NCBI GenBank assembly: GCA_043818215.1 | Contig: JBDRGC010000154.1 | Location: 1 to 16,267, forward strand | Direction: 5' to 3' | Length of the DNA: 16,267 nucleotides | Source of the DNA: JBDRGC01 sp043818215 | GTDB lineage: Bacteria; Chloroflexota; Anaerolineae; Anaerolineales; UBA11858 | Shown here: positions 1 through 7,588 of the stretch, in pieces | Numbering within the stretch: the first letter of the stretch is position 1 | How the letters are laid out: each line of letters opens with the position of its first letter | The notes under the pieces: model-generated | Databases searched by the model: none | What the model was told of the DNA's origin: nothing | The model's input: only the letters and a program-made list of their open reading frames with translations | Program-made: the position numbers and the translations under genes

Positions 1-120
1 CCTTTGGGTATAGACACCTGTCGTCAACGCAATGTCTTGCCTTGGCCTTATCTGGCTGAAGTGATTGCTGCCCGGCGCAAAGGACTTCCCGCTCCCCACC
101 TACCATCTCTCGCTGCTTGA
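1..120 (+). CDS. C-terminal fragment of a probable IS66-family transposase (cut by the window edge)
   Basis: Frame 1 is open from the first base to the TGA at 118-120 and encodes 39 residues. These include RQRNVLPWPYLAEVIAARRK and a basic/proline end KGLPAPHLPSLAA. A C-terminus of the form (P)WxYLxxVIAARRxGLPxPxLP is what I recall from IS66-type transposases of Chloroflexota; this is recognition from memory, not a search. Catalytic residues would lie outside the window, so activity cannot be judged. The terminal-repeat-like sequence 10 bp downstream supports the reading as the distal end of an insertion element. It could instead be the tail of an unrelated basic protein. Confidence 0.55.
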   Translation, partial: PLGIDTCRQRNVLPWPYLAEVIAARRKGLPAPHLPSLAA

Positions 121-129
121 CGCAGGGGA

Positions 130-141
130 GTGAACGGTTAC
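130..141 (+). mobile_element. Putative right terminal repeat of the IS66-like element
   Basis: GTGAACGGTTAC lies 10 bp after the transposase stop. Its reverse complement, GTAACCGTTCAC, begins with GTAA as IS66-family ends commonly do. The left end is outside the window, so neither the inverted-repeat partner nor the expected 8-bp target duplication (which would be about CTGTATTA at 142-149) can be checked. Confidence 0.4.
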
Positions 142-250
142 CTGTATTATGATATACTAATCCCTGGCTAATTGTTTGCGGGGGAACTTCGTTAGTCCAT
201 TTAATGGTCCATACAATGCTCTACTAAGTAAAACTGCAAGTTTCTTGTCT

Positions 251-279
251 TTGGCATTTACATCCATATTTGGTATCAT
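251..279 (+). promoter_or_regulatory. Candidate sigma70 promoter upstream of the ABC transporter operon
   Basis: TTGGCA (251-256) and TATCAT (274-279) each match the consensus hexamers at five of six positions and are separated by exactly 17 bp. Transcription would start near 286, about 185 nt before the receptor start codon, and run straight into the hairpin at 280-346. It is the best hexamer pair I found in 142-469. Confidence 0.35.
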
Positions 280-346
280 CTCAAAAAATGGTGGGCTGCA
301 AAATACGCCGTAGGCGCATTTCGCAGCCCACCCCCCTTCTTTTGAG
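280..346 (+). terminator. Long hairpin with T-rich tail (terminator or leader structure)
   Basis: Arms 290-309 and 313-332 match at 18 of 20 positions around a GTA loop, with a GGTGGGCTGC/GCAGCCCACC base. A second outer pairing, CTCAAAA (280-286) with TTTTGAG (340-346), extends it across a C/T-rich bulge. It can serve as the terminator of the upstream IS element, or, if the promoter at 251-279 is real, as a structured 5' end or attenuator of the transporter mRNA. Confidence 0.55.
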
Positions 347-358
347 AAAAAACCTGAT

Positions 359-388
359 TTGTCTATTGAGAGGAGGTGGTTCTATACA
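359..388 (+). promoter_or_regulatory. Weak alternative promoter downstream of the hairpin
   Basis: TTGTCT (359-364), an 18-bp spacer and TATACA (383-388) match the consensus at four of six positions each. It would give a transcript without the hairpin at 280-346. The rest of 389-469 shows only an A-rich leader ending in the strong ribosome binding site AAAGGAGAA at 457-464. Confidence 0.2.
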
Positions 389-469
389 AAGTAGCGAAGA
401 CTGATTCCCAACAATACTATCAAGTAAAAACAATCCAATTCTTAATCAAAAAACTAAAAGGAGAAGAAA

Positions 470-2551
470 ATGTTTAACAAAAAAGGATTATGGCTCATCA
501 CGCTGGTGCTGCTTTTTGCTATGGTGCTGGGCGCATGCAAACCTGCCGCAACAGAAGAAGCTGCACCAGCTGATGAAGCAGCTCCCGCTGAGGAGGCTGC
601 TCCCGCTGAGGAAGCTGGTTGCCCCGCCGTTACCATTGCAGACCGTGCTGGGGTTGCAGCTGGCGAGTACGAGCGTCTCTACGAATTAGCCGATTACGAA
701 GCTGCGGCTGGTTGCACCATGATTTTCAACGGAAACCCGGACATGGTTGAGCTTAATGCCCGAATCACCAACAACCCTGACCTGCCGCCCGTAGAAGAGC
801 GCGTCCCGTCTGAACCATTGGTCGTTGTGCCTTACGAAGCTATCGGCCAGTACGGCGGCACATTCCATGCACTTTCGAACGCCACCGAAGCTGGAACATC
901 CGACTTTTTGGCCGTTCGTCATGTAAATTTCACTCGCTACGGTGATGACTACAATACAATCGAGCCTAGTGTAGCTAAAAGCTGGGAGTGGAATGACGAC
1001 TTCACAGAGGTGACATTCTTCTTGCGTGAAGGTCACAAGTGGTCGGATGGCGCGCCATTCACCTCGGCAGACGTTGCCTTCTGGTTGAATGATATTGTGC
1101 TGAATCCCGATGTTTACGAGAATACACCGGGCTGGGTTGTTTTTGGCGACGGCACCATGACCATTGAAGTGATTGATGAAACAACCTTCAAACTCATCTT
1201 TCCGGTGCCAACCCCAGGCATCTTGAGCTTCTTTGCTACCACCTTCCGTCAACCCTTCCAACCCAAACATTTCTTTGACAATAAAGTAGCAGAAGGGATG
1301 GATTTTGTTGATGCAGTTACCCTGTACTATGGCCTCAGCGACTGGACTGATGTCCCTTCGCCCCTGTTGGGCGGTAAAGCGGATGATGTAAAACCCACGC
1401 TTGAGTCACATATCCTCGTTGAAGAGACCACCGAAGGACGTCGTCTGGTTGCCAACCCCTACTTCTATATGGTTGACACTGTAGGAAATCAATTGCCCTA
1501 CATCAACGAGGAAAGCGAGTTGTACATCAATGACGCAGAAGTTCGCAACTTGAAAATCACCAATGGTGAAGTTGACTACAAAGTTCAGTCAATCTCTATC
1601 ATCGATTACCCCCTCTACAAAGACCATGAAGCAGACGGCAACTACACTGTTGACTTGGGCGCCGGTGTTGGTGCAAATCTCTTCTATGGCTTTAACTTGA
1701 CCCACCCTGATGAAGGCTTACGCGCAATCTTCAATGACCTGCGCTTCCGCCAAGCAATGTCTTTAGCCATTGACCGGGCAGAGATCGTCGATTTGATTTA
1801 TCTCGGTCAGGCTGAACCAATGCAAGCCTCTCCCGCAGACGGAAATACCGTTAACTTCGTCACTGAAGAACACGAAACTGCCTTCACTGCGTACGATACG
1901 GATGGAGCCAACGCACTGCTTGACGAAATGGGTTTGGTGGATGTTGACGGCGATGGTTTCCGTGAACGTTTAGATGGTTCGGACCTCACTATTGAACTTC
2001 AATACGCTACCCAAAGTGGACCCGCTGCTATTCAAGAATTGGTAAAAAGTTACTGGGATGCGATTGGCGTTTCCACCACCCTTAAAGAAGTTACCTCTGA
2101 TGAATACCGCCAGCGAGCAACTGCAAACGAGGCAGATATCGTCACCTGGTTGTATGATGCTACAGCTGGTTCAGTCATCGTGCTAGATACCTCCATGCTT
2201 TTGCCGCCCTTCGGATACGCTTTCAATCCTGGTGTGGCTTACTTGTGGGAAGAATGGCACAACACGGACGGCGCTTCAGGTATCGAGCCGCCAGCCGATG
2301 TCAAGGAACTGTACGATCTCGTTGCTCAATTCCTCCAATATCCACTTGGCTCACCGGAAAGCGATGCCCTAGGCAAACAGATTGTTGATATTCATGTAAA
2401 CAACCTGTTGAAAATTGGGATTGCCGGTAATATTCAGATGCCTATCATTCATACCAATAACTTAGGCAACTTCGGCCCTTACACGATAGTAAGCTACGAC
2501 TACTATCGTGTCTACCCCATGCTCCCGGCCCAGTGGTACTTCACTGAGTAA
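470..2551 (+). CDS. ABC transporter substrate-binding lipoprotein, family 5 (DppA/OppA-like)
   Basis: This is the extracytoplasmic receptor of a Dpp/Opp-type importer. A lipoprotein signal peptide (residues 1-22, lipobox LGAC) places the lipidated cysteine at Cys23. An Ala/Pro/Glu tether of tandem AAPAEE-like units follows (about 29-50). LPPVEER (105-111) and IGQYGGTF (125-132), then WSDGAPFTSADVAFW (191-205), are hallmarks of SBP_bac_5. At 693 residues it is longer than E. coli DppA (about 535), as is common in this subgroup, which includes oligosaccharide as well as peptide receptors; the ligand is therefore open. D491, D493 and D495 form a DxDxDG loop that could bind calcium. Cys51 and Cys82 could pair. 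The ATG has a strong AAAGGAGAA site. It is the first gene of the operon and is separated from the permeases by a 190-bp hairpin region. Confidence 0.93.
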   Translation: MFNKKGLWLITLVLLFAMVLGACKPAATEEAAPADEAAPAEEAAPAEEAGCPAVTIADRAGVAAGEYERLYELADYEAAAGCTMIFNGNPDMVELNARITNNPDLPPVEERVPSEPLVVVPYEAIGQYGGTFHALSNATEAGTSDFLAVRHVNFTRYGDDYNTIEPSVAKSWEWNDDFTEVTFFLREGHKWSDGAPFTSADVAFWLNDIVLNPDVYENTPGWVVFGDGTMTIEVIDETTFKLIFPVPTPGILSFFATTFRQPFQPKHFFDNKVAEGMDFVDAVTLYYGLSDWTDVPSPLLGGKADDVKPTLESHILVEETTEGRRLVANPYFYMVDTVGNQLPYINEESELYINDAEVRNLKITNGEVDYKVQSISIIDYPLYKDHEADGNYTVDLGAGVGANLFYGFNLTHPDEGLRAIFNDLRFRQAMSLAIDRAEIVDLIYLGQAEPMQASPADGNTVNFVTEEHETAFTAYDTDGANALLDEMGLVDVDGDGFRERLDGSDLTIELQYATQSGPAAIQELVKSYWDAIGVSTTLKEVTSDEYRQRATANEADIVTWLYDATAGSVIVLDTSMLLPPFGYAFNPGVAYLWEEWHNTDGASGIEPPADVKELYDLVAQFLQYPLGSPESDALGKQIVDIHVNNLLKIGIAGNIQMPIIHTNNLGNFGPYTIVSYDYYRVYPMLPAQWYFTE

Positions 2552-2570
2552 AGGATCTCACGAAATTCTC

Positions 2571-2678
2571 TCCCCCTCTCGCTAACGCGACGCCCCTCTC
2601 CTTGCGAAGCACAGTTCGTCCAGCTTGACTGGATCCCCTTATGGGGACTGGGAGAGGGGTTGAGGGGGATGATTTTTT
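2571..2678 (+). terminator. Intercistronic hairpin between receptor and permease genes
   Basis: TCCCCCTC (2571-2578) pairs perfectly with GAGGGGGA (2662-2669) and CCCCTCTCC (2593-2601) with GGAGAGGGG (2651-2659). Smaller stems (TCCAG/CTGGA at 2619-2633, CCCC/GGGG around 2640) fill the interior. TGATTTTTT follows at 2670-2678. It could partially terminate transcription or protect the upstream receptor mRNA, giving excess receptor over membrane components. Its C/G-rich arms also resemble dispersed intergenic repeats, so it may be a repeat co-opted as a terminator. Confidence 0.6.
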
Positions 2679-2741
2679 CATCATTCCCTATTCCCTACTC
2701 CCTACTTCTTTATTCAATCAACCATAAAAGAGGAAGAAGAG

Positions 2742-3737
2742 ATGATCAAATTTCTATTTCAGCGCACCATCGGCATGGTTGTGACCATGTTCTTCGTGTC
2801 GATTATGGTATTTATCATCATGGAATTGCCTCCTGGCGACTACGCCGAGCGCTGGGCATTCCGCAAGTTTTCGGGGACCGGTTCTCAGATTACCGAAGCG
2901 GACCTCGACAATATTCGGGCGAAATTTGGGCTTGATCGACCAGCCCCGGAGCGCTATTTCAGTTGGATCAGTGGCATTGTCATGCATGGTGATTTTGGCG
3001 AGGCCTTTGCTTTCCAAACCTCGGTCAACAACGTTATCGGGCAAAAAATCTGGTTAACCCTGGCAATCCTTTTCTCCACACTAATTGTGACCTATCTGGT
3101 TTCGATACCGGTGGGCATGTACGCCGCTATCAGGCGCAATTCACTTGAAGATTACGCGTTGACAGTGTTTAGCTATCTAGGGTTTGCCCTGCCTAACTTT
3201 TTGTTGGCTCTGATCATGCTATATATTTCTATTACTTATTTTGACTCATCTGTGGGAGGTCTTTTTTCACCTGAATACGCTGATGCCCCTTGGAGTGCAG
3301 AAAAAGGACTAGACCTCCTTAGCCACCTCGTCATCCCTGCTATCATTTTGTCCTGGTCTGCCACTGCTTTTCAACTACAAACGGTGCGAGCCACCATGCT
3401 TGATGAACTTAACAACCTGTCTGTGACCGCAGCCCGAGCACGTGGCGTTCCTGAATGGAAGCTACTACTCAAATACCCGGCCCGGCTGGCGATCAACCCC
3501 GTTGTTAGCACTATGGGTTTTGATGCCAACCGCATTTTCTCGGAACTACCGATTGTAGCTCTAGTCTTGGGTTTGCCGGAACTGGGAGAGCTACTGCTTA
3601 AATCATATCTCGATTTAGATATGTTAGTAGCAGGCGCAATCCTGCTCATTCTGACTTTTATGATCGTCTTTATGAATTTTCTCTCAGATATTGCACTCGC
3701 GATTCTAGACCCGCGTGTTAAGCTAATAGAAGGTTAA
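2742..3737 (+). CDS. ABC transporter permease, DppB/OppB family
   Basis: This is an inner-membrane subunit of the importer, 331 residues, the usual family length. The first membrane segment (about 10-29) ends in ELPPGDY, matching the OppB N-terminal pattern ending in PGD. After a soluble loop come further hydrophobic segments at about 104-128, 141-165, 192-208, 268-283 and 295-322. The ATPase-coupling EAA loop is visible as TAARARGVPEWKLL (229-242) followed by the AINP turn. The C-terminus ILDPRVKL is family-typical. The ATG is preceded by AGAGGAAGA. The stop is 5 bp before the next permease, so the two are translationally coupled. It forms the translocation pore with the DppC-like protein and is powered by the two ATPases. 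Confidence 0.93.
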   Translation: MIKFLFQRTIGMVVTMFFVSIMVFIIMELPPGDYAERWAFRKFSGTGSQITEADLDNIRAKFGLDRPAPERYFSWISGIVMHGDFGEAFAFQTSVNNVIGQKIWLTLAILFSTLIVTYLVSIPVGMYAAIRRNSLEDYALTVFSYLGFALPNFLLALIMLYISITYFDSSVGGLFSPEYADAPWSAEKGLDLLSHLVIPAIILSWSATAFQLQTVRATMLDELNNLSVTAARARGVPEWKLLLKYPARLAINPVVSTMGFDANRIFSELPIVALVLGLPELGELLLKSYLDLDMLVAGAILLILTFMIVFMNFLSDIALAILDPRVKLIEG

Positions 3738-3742
3738 GGGAA

Positions 3743-4897
3743 ATGACAACCATCGATTTATCCCCAAGTACAATACAAACACCCGCTAACCAGACAGAGT
3801 CAAACGAGACGCTGCGTTACTATTCAGCCACCCAATTTCAGCTGATTTGGTGGCGTTTTCGCAAACGTCGTCTCGCCCAAGCCGGGGCGATCATTCTGAT
3901 CACGATGGCGCTAATTGGGCTTTTTGCCGAATTTCTCGCGCCATACACCGGCACTACCCGAATTAGTGGAGCAGTGTTAGTCGGTCCCGAAATACCCCGT
4001 TTTTGCATTGACGAGGGCTGCACCTTACGCCCCTATCTCCCTGGGGTTATATCAGAGCGTAACCCGGAAACCTTACGGATGGAAACTAAGATTGACACAT
4101 CCGTTCGCCGGGATATTCAATTCTTTGTTCAAGGAGAACCCTACAAATTATTTGGTTTCATAGACATGCAAACACATTTGTATGGGATCAGTGAAGGGTC
4201 GATTCATCTTTTTGGCACCGACAGTCTGGGGCGAGACATCTTCACTCGTGTCCTGCTTGCCACTCGAACTTCCTTGTCGATTGGTATAATAGGTGTATTG
4301 ATCTCTTTCGTACTGGCTTTGATCATTGGTGGGATGGCCGGCTATTTTGGGGGCTGGATCGACTATTTTATCCAACGTCTAACTGAAATTGTGCGTGTCG
4401 TTCCGGTGATACCTCTGTATATGGGTCTGGCGGCTGCCTTTCCTAAAGAATGGTCATCTACCCAAGTTTATTTCGCCATGACTCTGATTTTGGCAATTGT
4501 CGGTTGGCCGACCTTAGCCCGCCGCATTCGAGGCAAGCTTCTAAGCCTGCGGGGCGAGGATTATGTGGTAGCCGCCAGCCTGGCTGGCGCTGGTCCCAGC
4601 CGTATTATTGGACGGCATTTACTGCCAGCCTTTATGAGTTATATCATCGTTGATCTGGTCATTTCATTCCCCTATATGCTCTTGAGCGAGACCGCGCTTA
4701 GTTTCATTGGGCTGGGTCTGCGCCCTCCGACTGTCAGTTGGGGTGTCCTTTTACAAGATGCACAGACGGTTCGCGCCATTGAGCAAGCTCCGTGGCTCTT
4801 CATACCGGCTCTTTTTGTGGTCGTCGCCGTACTGTCTTTTACCGTGTTAGGTGATGGTTTGCGCGATGCCGCAGATCCATACCAAGTAAGTGGATAA
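3743..4897 (+). CDS. ABC transporter permease, DppC/OppC family
   Basis: This is the second membrane subunit of the importer. The N-terminal OppC_N region (about 35-68) has a basic patch RFRKRR and one membrane segment. FGTDSLGRDIFTRVL (157-171) is the conserved entry to the permease core, the EAA loop is GEDYVVAASLAGAG (271-284), and the end LGDGLRDAADP (369-379) is typical. At 384 residues it is longer than common DppC proteins (about 300). The excess is an extracytoplasmic insert (about 70-155) containing Cys88 and Cys93 that may fold as a small lid. It begins 5 bp after the DppB-like stop, with only AAGGG nearby as ribosome binding site, consistent with coupled translation. Confidence 0.92.
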   Translation: MTTIDLSPSTIQTPANQTESNETLRYYSATQFQLIWWRFRKRRLAQAGAIILITMALIGLFAEFLAPYTGTTRISGAVLVGPEIPRFCIDEGCTLRPYLPGVISERNPETLRMETKIDTSVRRDIQFFVQGEPYKLFGFIDMQTHLYGISEGSIHLFGTDSLGRDIFTRVLLATRTSLSIGIIGVLISFVLALIIGGMAGYFGGWIDYFIQRLTEIVRVVPVIPLYMGLAAAFPKEWSSTQVYFAMTLILAIVGWPTLARRIRGKLLSLRGEDYVVAASLAGAGPSRIIGRHLLPAFMSYIIVDLVISFPYMLLSETALSFIGLGLRPPTVSWGVLLQDAQTVRAIEQAPWLFIPALFVVVAVLSFTVLGDGLRDAADPYQVSG

Positions 4898-4920
4898 TCG
4901 GGTGATTTGGAGATAACTTC

Positions 4921-5946
4921 ATGGCAATAACAAAAGCAACTACAGATGACAAGCTCTTAGAGGTGAAAAATCTCAAAATCTCCTTTAAGACAGATGAAGG
5001 AATTATCACCGCCGTTGACGGTGTCAACTTCTCTGTAAAACGCGGGCAAACACTGGGCATCGTAGGTGAAAGCGGTTCTGGTAAAAGCGTGAGTACCTGG
5101 TCTATCATGCGGCTCTTACCCAAAAACTCGATTATCCACACAGACTCCTCGATTCAGTTTCGCCGCAAGAATGGCAAAGTTGTTGAAATAACAAAACTCG
5201 AACCAAATTGTCGTGAGCTTCGTGAGATTCGCGGCGGTGAAGTGGCGTTGATATTTCAGGAACCAATGAGTTCCTTCTCGCCAGTCTACACGATTGGCAA
5301 CCAGATTATGGAGGCGGTTCTGCAGCACCGCAAGGTTAGCAAGGAAGAAGCCCAGGAAATCGCCATTGATATGCTGGATCGCGTGGGTATCTCCAACCCC
5401 CGACAGCGTTTCAAACAGTATTCGTTCGAACTCTCAGGTGGAATGCGCCAACGGGCTATGATTGCCGTAGCGCTATCGATGAACCCATCGCTACTGATTG
5501 CTGATGAGCCAACCACCTCCTTGGATGTGACTATTCAAGCGCAAATCTTGGAACTAATGAAAGAATTGCAGGAAGAGCGTGGGATGGCAATCATCTTCAT
5601 CACGCATAATCTGAGCGTCATTGCTCAAGTGGCCGATGAGGTGGAGGTGATGTACCTGGGGAAAATCCTGGAGCGAGGTACGACAAAAGAGATTATTCGC
5701 CAGCCGCAGCACCCTTATACGCAAGCCTTATTAAGAGCCATTCCGCGTCTGGATCATCTCGGGGAGCGGTTAACAGCCATTAGCGGCGATATTCCTAGCC
5801 CGTTGGCGCGACCGACTGGTTGCCCATTCTGCACGCGCTGTGAAAAAGTAATGCCCGGCATCTGCGATGTCGAAATGCCAAGCCCGACCCAGATCAGCGA
5901 TACCCATACCGTATATTGCTTCTTGCACGAGGAGAGAGATGTCTGA
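4921..5946 (+). CDS. Oligopeptide-type ABC transporter ATPase, DppD/OppD family
   Basis: This is a cytoplasmic ATPase subunit. In order: Walker A GESGSGKS (49-56), Q-loop Gln113, ABC signature LSGGMRQR (171-178), Walker B LLIADEP (191-197) and switch His229. The C-terminal oligo/HPY extension carries CPFCTRC (301-307) with further cysteines at 315 and 333. Such cysteines bind a 4Fe-4S cluster in at least one characterised DppD nucleotide-binding subunit, so a cluster is plausible here. At 341 residues it is full length. GGAGAT lies just upstream of the ATG, 23 bp after the DppC-like gene. Its last 8 bases overlap the next ATPase gene, indicating coupling and a heterodimeric ATPase pair. Confidence 0.94.
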   Translation: MAITKATTDDKLLEVKNLKISFKTDEGIITAVDGVNFSVKRGQTLGIVGESGSGKSVSTWSIMRLLPKNSIIHTDSSIQFRRKNGKVVEITKLEPNCRELREIRGGEVALIFQEPMSSFSPVYTIGNQIMEAVLQHRKVSKEEAQEIAIDMLDRVGISNPRQRFKQYSFELSGGMRQRAMIAVALSMNPSLLIADEPTTSLDVTIQAQILELMKELQEERGMAIIFITHNLSVIAQVADEVEVMYLGKILERGTTKEIIRQPQHPYTQALLRAIPRLDHLGERLTAISGDIPSPLARPTGCPFCTRCEKVMPGICDVEMPSPTQISDTHTVYCFLHEERDV

Positions 5947-6973
5947 TATCTTACTTGAAATCAAGGATCTGAAGGTACACTTTCCTATCCGTAGTGATCG
6001 TCTCCTGGGTGGGGTCACAAAATATGTGAAAGCAGTTGACGGGGTCAGTTTTTATGTCGAAAAAGGCGAAACGCTGGGTCTGGTTGGCGAAAGCGGCTCT
6101 GGAAAAACCACCGTAGGCCGCGCTATCCTGCGGGCGATCGAGCTGACAGAAGGGCAGGTCAGCTTTAATATTGACGGTCAAATGCTGGATTTAGCCCACC
6201 TCACAAATAAAGAAATGCGGGCACACCGCAAGCACATGCAATTGATCTTTCAGGACCCCTATTCTTCGCTGAATCCACGCATGACCGTTCGAGACATTAT
6301 TGCCGAACCGCTGGTTGCACAGAAATTGGCTAAGGGTAAGGAAGTAGATGAACGCGTGCGCGCTGCGGCTGCGATTTGCAAGCTCAACGTGGAGTATTTG
6401 CGCCGTTTCCCCCATGCCTTCAGCGGCGGGCAACGGCAGCGCATCGGCATTGCCCGCGCCCTCATCTCCCAGCCACAGTTTATAGTTTGCGACGAGTCTG
6501 TGTCAGCGCTCGATGTATCCATTCAGGCGGAAATTCTCAATTTGCTAATGGATCTGCAGTCCGAATTCGGGTTTACATATCTGTTCATTGCACACGATTT
6601 AAGCGTGGTAGCGCATATTTCCAGGCGGGTAGCCGTTATGTATCTGGGACAGTTCGTTGAATTAGCTTTCACCAAAGAACTTTTCCATGCGCCGAAGCAC
6701 CCTTATACCGAAGCGTTGATGTCAGCGATCCCAGAAATGGACCCAGACCAAGAGATAGCTCCAGTCCATCTGGAAGGCGAAATTCCAAGCCCGATCAATC
6801 CACCCTCTGGTTGCCATTTCCATACCCGCTGCCCTTATGTACAAGATATGTGTAAGATGGAAATACCGAAATGGCAGGAAATCAAAAAAGGACATTTCGT
6901 AGCCTGCCATTTTGCTGATACATTGACATTGAAAGGCGTGAAAATGCCAGATGCGGTAGCGGCAGCAGACTGA
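5939..6973 (+). CDS. Oligopeptide-type ABC transporter ATPase, DppF/OppF family
   Basis: This is the second ATPase subunit, 344 residues from the chosen ATG at 5939. I chose that start because it overlaps the preceding stop by 8 bp, has GAGGAGAGAG immediately upstream and gives the family N-terminus MSDILLEIKDLKVHF; the frame is open further upstream but that part reads out of frame through the DppD-like gene. Motifs: Walker A GESGSGKT (50-57), Q-loop Gln105, signature FSGGQRQR (161-168), Walker B FIVCDES (181-187) with catalytic Glu186, and His219. The proline usual after Walker B is serine, a conservative difference. The C-terminal domain again has cysteines (292, 298, 305, 323) in a GCHFHTRCP context. 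It is the last transporter gene; a stress-protein gene follows after 28 bp. Confidence 0.94.
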   Translation: MSDILLEIKDLKVHFPIRSDRLLGGVTKYVKAVDGVSFYVEKGETLGLVGESGSGKTTVGRAILRAIELTEGQVSFNIDGQMLDLAHLTNKEMRAHRKHMQLIFQDPYSSLNPRMTVRDIIAEPLVAQKLAKGKEVDERVRAAAAICKLNVEYLRRFPHAFSGGQRQRIGIARALISQPQFIVCDESVSALDVSIQAEILNLLMDLQSEFGFTYLFIAHDLSVVAHISRRVAVMYLGQFVELAFTKELFHAPKHPYTEALMSAIPEMDPDQEIAPVHLEGEIPSPINPPSGCHFHTRCPYVQDMCKMEIPKWQEIKKGHFVACHFADTLTLKGVKMPDAVAAAD

Positions 6974-7001
6974 CTTGAGCTAAATAAATGGAGAGCGTTC
7001 A

Positions 7002-7505
7002 ATGGCTAAAAAGAACATTCTAGTTCCACTTACGAAATCGAAATTCAGCCATAAAATATTGCCAGAGATCGAGAAATTCGTCCCGGCTGAAGACAGCCTG
7101 CTTATCCTGTATTATGTGACCAAACCACCCAAAGGAATGGGATTCGCTGCCCCGGACTACCGCTCCGATTATGCGCTTGAATCGGATGGGGAACCACTAG
7201 GCCCAAAAACCTATCCGATCTTCTCCAGTCAGGAGGAAGACAGTTTGCAGGCTGAGGTGGAAGTCGCTTTGCTTCCTATTACCAATCAGCTGAAGCAACA
7301 GGGATACGATGTCTTCACTCAGGTTTGCTTTGGGGATGATGTGGTTAGCGAAATTGTGCGCATTGTGAAGCGTGACAAAATCGACATGATCGCCATGTCT
7401 ACACGGGCGCGTGTGGGGATGATGCGCTTTTTCTTTGGCGACATTGCTGCGAAGGTTATGCAGCGGGTGGATATTCCCGTTTTGCTGATTCACCCCAAGG
7501 AATAA
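7002..7505 (+). CDS. Universal stress protein (UspA) family protein with degenerate ATP motif
   Basis: A single Usp domain of 167 residues: N-terminal strand NILVPLTKS (5-13), a middle region with an acidic insertion (about 50-85), and a C-terminal part AMSTRARVGMMRFFFGDIA (131-149) ending in IPVLLIHP. Usp proteins that bind ATP carry G-x2-G-x9-G-S/T. Here the aligned positions are Ser133, Ala136, Gly146 and Asp147, so three of four are changed and nucleotide binding is doubtful. It starts 28 bp after the DppF-like gene with GGAGAG as ribosome binding site, so it is probably cotranscribed with the transporter. Usp proteins fused to or next to transporters can be regulatory; a role in regulating this importer is inference only. 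Confidence 0.82.
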   Translation: MAKKNILVPLTKSKFSHKILPEIEKFVPAEDSLLILYYVTKPPKGMGFAAPDYRSDYALESDGEPLGPKTYPIFSSQEEDSLQAEVEVALLPITNQLKQQGYDVFTQVCFGDDVVSEIVRIVKRDKIDMIAMSTRARVGMMRFFFGDIAAKVMQRVDIPVLLIHPKE

Positions 7506-7588
7506 CTTCCATCATCGCTATCAAGGGGCTAAAACCGCGCCTGAGTCTTCCCTCACCCTGAGTATAAAAATAACACAAAAGACAAAAA

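Noticed and set aside
686..1270. Long minus-strand frame inside the receptor gene
   Set aside because: It is a shadow of a clearly coding + strand gene and has no recognisable domain.
470..6973. Nickel (Nik) transporter assignment for the operon
   Set aside because: The receptor has the long LPPVEER/IGQYGG type architecture and no nickel-specific features were visible; peptide or oligosaccharide import is the safer reading.
7506..7588. Terminator or promoter between the Usp and phosphatase genes
   Set aside because: Only a short direct repeat (CCTGAGT, CCCTGAGT) and an A-rich stretch are present; no stable hairpin with T tract and no convincing hexamer pair.
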